This document shows positions 60,401 to 64,000 of a stretch of 64,000 nt of DNA, one piece after another. A program made the translations under genes and the position numbers. Positions within the stretch are counted from its first letter, which is position 1. Each line of letters opens with the position of its first letter. This DNA comes from Liolophura sinensis (taxonomy: Eukaryota; Mollusca; Polyplacophora; Chitonida; Chitonidae): contig NC_088300.1 of NCBI RefSeq assembly GCF_032854445.1, forward strand, positions 42,711,682 to 42,775,681. Reading direction: 5' to 3'. The notes under the pieces are model-generated. The model was not told the DNA's origin, made no database searches, and was given only the letters and a program-made list of their open reading frames with translations.

Positions 60401-63265
60401 CTGTGTAACTTGTACCTTCAAAGTATAATTAGTTCACCTATTCTAGTTTGAAGCTACAAGCTATAAGTTGAACCTGTAACTTCTAAATAAAGGTCTCTTA
60501 CGGCCAGCTCCGTATTCACGACATGGAAAACCATTTCTAAAGAAGGCGTCCATTACACTCGTCTTTTCAGGTTTAAGGCCCATGCGCCATCAAGAAACGA
60601 TAACTGTTTCAAGACCCATAATTGCGGTGACGGCTTCTTTAGCGATGATTGTGAGGTGAATTTGGGTCCCGCGTGTACTTACCAAGTGGAATATACCTGA
60701 GATGTTGCGTGTGCGGGCGAACTGAGAGGTAAGAGGTAAAGCTGACACTAGTTTTGTACCCAAGCCATTGTTTAGAAAGGACTTATCGGACGTGACGTAA
60801 AATGGATGCCCCTTTGGCTACGATATACGCCAGCTGAGTATAAAGAGGGGAGTTAAAATAGCTACCTGGGGGGCTAGGTCTGTAGCTGCGGTGAATATGC
60901 TGAAGGAGAAGAAAACTTTAAAAAATGACATTATAGGCACATTTTTTCTATCTGGTGGTGCATGTTGCATAATTTTGCGATTTTTCCTCACCATACATGT
61001 AAAGCCTGAATACGGCAAAGCTGGCATAAATCGCTGAGTCCATCGCGTCCTCCATCTTTAACACCCTGTAATTTATGCTGGGGTGTGTTGCCTCTCAACC
61101 ATTGAGAATCGTTAACTGCCGGCTTGTTCGTGTAAACTCGGAGCCTTTGTCCAACATTCCGGTTTCCCAATCGTCAAGCGGAAAACGAACTGTACTGTTC
61201 GCTACCTTCTGGGAAGAAGAGTTCTACCGGAAATGTACGAACTGCACTTCGGCGGTTTCCGACAGCAATTCTCCTCCTAACACAGAAGACTTCAGGACTA
61301 GTTCTTAGGCAAAATGGAGTCGCCCACAACGACTTTTGACGCTGACTTTGTTTATAATTTATCAACTTGAAGTACATGATAGAGTTTTATTTCTGGCATG
61401 CACCTGCGAGGAAATACATACTCTTTTCATTGGTATTTGTTTGATATTTACATTTTCTTCTCCTTTAATTTCACGCTAGGCAGTTTTATATATCGTATTT
61501 GATACACATTAGCGGAGTCATATAATAGCAGTATATAATACAGATATTGCTACAAAAGTAAAGCTTTTAAATCTCATTCCGTTTATGAATTACAAAGAAA
61601 ATATCCCCAATGATTTGTTGTAGATAACTAATTTCACAATATCTTTTACGGTTTTTCAAAGTGTAGTAAGCGTGTCCCACAACTCATGTCCAAAATGATT
61701 TGACTGTTTCGCTTGATACGATGGGGGCCAATGTTGGGAGGAGGAAACCGGAGTAAACCACCCCATATTGATGAGTTACTTGACAACTCTTTCACGTGTG
61801 ACATACTTCAATTGCGCATCACTTGAGAGGAAAGTTGTCCTGAGTGCAGTTCATGCAAGACCACACAAGGGATGGCCACCGACCATTGACTGACACCCAA
61901 GTTCCCAAGAATAATGGAAGCAGAGCTACGAGTCTGAAATTGGATTGAGCCTAGCCTTCGTGTCACCGAGCACCAGGTGGCTTGGAGCACATTAACACTC
62001 GGCCATGACACCTTCCTTGATCCCATGACGACGGTATAGATCTGCCAAAGTAAAATACGTATCCTGAGTGAAATTAAAGACACGATAAAAGCGGAAATGA
62101 GACATATTATTTGATCACACTGAAATACTGAGTAATGTATCAGAAGCTCGCCATGTTTACATATACAGTGTTTATAGACACAGTGCTGTGCCTTTCCCGT
62201 TTAATATGCTGAATGAAGAGTTATACAGAGTGAGAACTGACACAATTAATTGAATAACTTGGTCACTGAAGCATCGATCGTTGGTTGAACATTACTGAGA
62301 AAAAGCAAGGGGCTACCGATCAATACAAGCGCCTGTGTTTTCAATATTACCATACGTCTTGCCCGCTTTTCAAGGTATAGCTTCTGCACACCACAACTTG
62401 CTTTGAATATTTCTACTCCAGAACGGTTCCCCCTTGCACCCGAAATCCTCCATGTTGCCTCGCCTGGGATTTTGACTTCCGAGCAGATCATCTTCGAGTG
62501 ATGGTCTAATTAATGTAATTTCAAAACTTCCTAAAGTATAAAACGATTTCAAGAAATAAATATCTGAACAATAGTTGTATTAATTTGCATATTGGCCTCC
62601 ACTGATAAATTTTATAACAACTTTCAATACATTTCCTTCACTTCAAAATACAAATATTTTGGCAGTGTAAATTAGCGGACATCTTGCCTTTTACAATGTT
62701 TTATAATCCTTCGCTCTACGCCATGTGATACTGTACTCTTGTATGAAACAGTACACAGTTTTACAGTACTGTAATCCGCTATTCACCTTATTTATCGGCC
62801 GTATAAATGCATACGTGTACTTTGTGAGGTAGAATCACTCAAGGCCATTGACTAGATTCTCATCGGCACAACTGTCAGATAACAGAACCGGACCCAGTTG
62901 TTCAAAAGTGTATTGGCTTATACCAGTATTATGTTATATTTTATATTTAAGAATTTAGCCAGACTCAGCAGCCAATGCAATTGTCCAAAGCCAAAGTATA
63001 ACAGCAGCAGCTTTAGTTCATATTTAATTCACTGGTACACAATGGTTTTTAGGCTAGGTACAAAACTGAACATTTGGCTTAAAGTTAAATCTGGTAATAA
63101 GTCTTAAAACTGTATTGAACAACTGGGCCCACAACTACAATGTATATAACTTAATGTCTCAGCCTTGATCATTTGAGGGTTGAACATTAGGAAAGATGTA
63201 AGTCGATAGTGAATCTGCGTCCTGTTCAGTTGCAAGGTCCAGATGGCACCGAGAGGCTGGGATTT

Positions 63266-63907
63266 TCATAATACTACGCAGCACCACCATGTTTCGATCT
63301 GTTCCACCGGCACCGTGCTTGCAGACTTCCTAAGCTTTCTCCTTCTAGGCGGAGGAGTTGCTGTGGTGCTGAACATGAAAGAATAGTCATTATTTGGGTC
63401 ATCTCCAAACCAGAATTCCTTCATGGCATCCATGAATTCTTCTTCACTGATAAATCCGTTCGTGTCCAGGTCGAGGTGAACAAACACGCGGTGAGCGAAG
63501 CCTTCCGAGTCCAGACCGTGCCAACGGTAAAACACGGCCAGTTCCAACTCGGTCAGGTTGCCGTCGCGGTCGTCGTCAATGATATGAAACATGGCCTCCC
63601 AGAGTCCCTCGAACTCGGCGCGCAGAGCTGGGTACTTCCCTTCCTGCAGCAGCCGCATACAGGACATGTACATTGAGTCTGTGATCTCGAGGCTGTTCTC
63701 TCCCAAGCACTTCTCCATCAGCCACCACCACTGCAGCCAAAGGTTGTGCAGGCGCATAGCATTGTTCTCCGGAAGTGCAACAGATGACTGGGTAAAATTG
63801 CGGGCTAAAATATCGAAGTCGTTGAACGTGATGGTGCCATCTTTATCTGTGTCCAAGAAGGCGAAGAAAGCCTTCCATTTGCTGATCAGATGAGGTGTTA
63901 GTGGCAT
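63266..63907 (-). CDS. Calexcitin/SCP-like EF-hand calcium-binding protein, paralogue 2, CaaX end
   Basis: A 213-residue frame from the ATG at 63907; the frame stays open to the window end without another ATG, so an upstream coding exon cannot be excluded. EF-hand loops are DTDKDGTITFND, DDDRDGNLTELE and DLDTNGFISEEE. The family tail FWFGDDPNNDYSFMF is present. A basic and proline-rich linker (PPPRRRKLRK) leads to WWCCVVL. The last four residues, CVVL, fit a CaaX box with terminal Leu, the class usually recognised by geranylgeranyltransferase I, and an adjacent Cys could be palmitoylated. Membrane targeting is therefore inferred for an otherwise soluble family. The start was chosen because MPLTPHLISKW aligns with MQMETSPYLEGKW of paralogue 1. 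Confidence 0.9.
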   Translation of the reverse strand: MPLTPHLISKWKAFFAFLDTDKDGTITFNDFDILARNFTQSSVALPENNAMRLHNLWLQWWWLMEKCLGENSLEITDSMYMSCMRLLQEGKYPALRAEFEGLWEAMFHIIDDDRDGNLTELELAVFYRWHGLDSEGFAHRVFVHLDLDTNGFISEEEFMDAMKEFWFGDDPNNDYSFMFSTTATPPPRRRKLRKSASTVPVEQIETWWCCVVL

Positions 63908-64000
63908 GATGGTGGAACAGTCCCGGTGGGTCTTCACTGGGACACCGTATGTAGATCTCACGGCAGCCCAGTTTACGCCATACAGTACATATAACCAAGG

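Larger units (their letters stand above)
58351..63265. other. Gene-poor DNA between the Gypsy remnant and EF-hand gene 2
   Basis: Apart from the family B and A SINEs (58668-59190), repeat E copy 2 and a small SINE-like piece near 61725-61805, I see no supported exon. A possible ATTAAA on minus at 63028-63023 could serve EF-hand gene 2. Confidence 0.45.

Noticed and set aside
61808..62083. 91-residue minus ORF
   Set aside because: It adjoins SINE-like sequence and reads like repeat translation (Ser/Thr/Val-rich with no domain).

Overview
The window looks like nuclear DNA of an invertebrate, most likely a lophotrochozoan such as a mollusc or brachiopod. The evidence is GT-AG introns, small phase-1 exons encoding shuffled extracellular modules, abundant tRNA-derived SINEs ending in (AAATA)n, long (TA)n tracts, and Penelope-like and Gypsy retroelement remnants. 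The species cannot be named from sequence alone. Gene density is low. Six protein-coding genes can be rebuilt by hand with consistent splice phases.

Layout. At 4.5-6.2 kb (+) lies a three-exon, 80-residue secreted Kazal-like gene with a TATA box and a poly(A) signal. From 10.3 to 45.9 kb there is a cluster of three paralogous secreted lectin-like genes: gene 1 on minus (18453-10270), and genes 2 (21928-32135) and 3 (37908-45866) on plus. Genes 1 and 2 are head to head; gene 3 follows gene 2. Each has six coding exons in the order signal peptide, C-type lectin-like domain (CTLD) in three exons, one linker exon, and a C-terminal PAN/Apple-like exon, with identical intron phases 1-2-1-1-1. The linker exon differs: a thrombospondin type-1 module in genes 1 and 2, and a 900-base Thr/Ser/Asp-rich mucin-like exon in gene 3. 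This is the most interesting structure in the window. Several introns carry large minisatellites, and two arrays in gene 2 begin exactly at a splice donor and copy it.

At 47.6-46.9 kb and 63.9-63.3 kb (both minus) are two paralogous calexcitin/sarcoplasmic-calcium-binding-like EF-hand genes, each with an apparently uninterrupted coding region. Both end in cysteines; one ends in a CaaX-type tetrapeptide.

Much of the rest is repeats. At least nineteen copies or fragments of one tRNA-derived SINE superfamily (several with target-site duplications, some nested) can be seen, along with a second SINE family, a terminal-inverted-repeat MITE family, and two unnamed dispersed repeats. There are also a Penelope-like reverse transcriptase with a premature stop, a separate GIY-YIG endonuclease fragment, and a decayed Gypsy-type element (54.9-58.3 kb) that has itself been hit by SINEs. 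Noncoding stretches are described in their own entries. All models are hand translations without homology searches.
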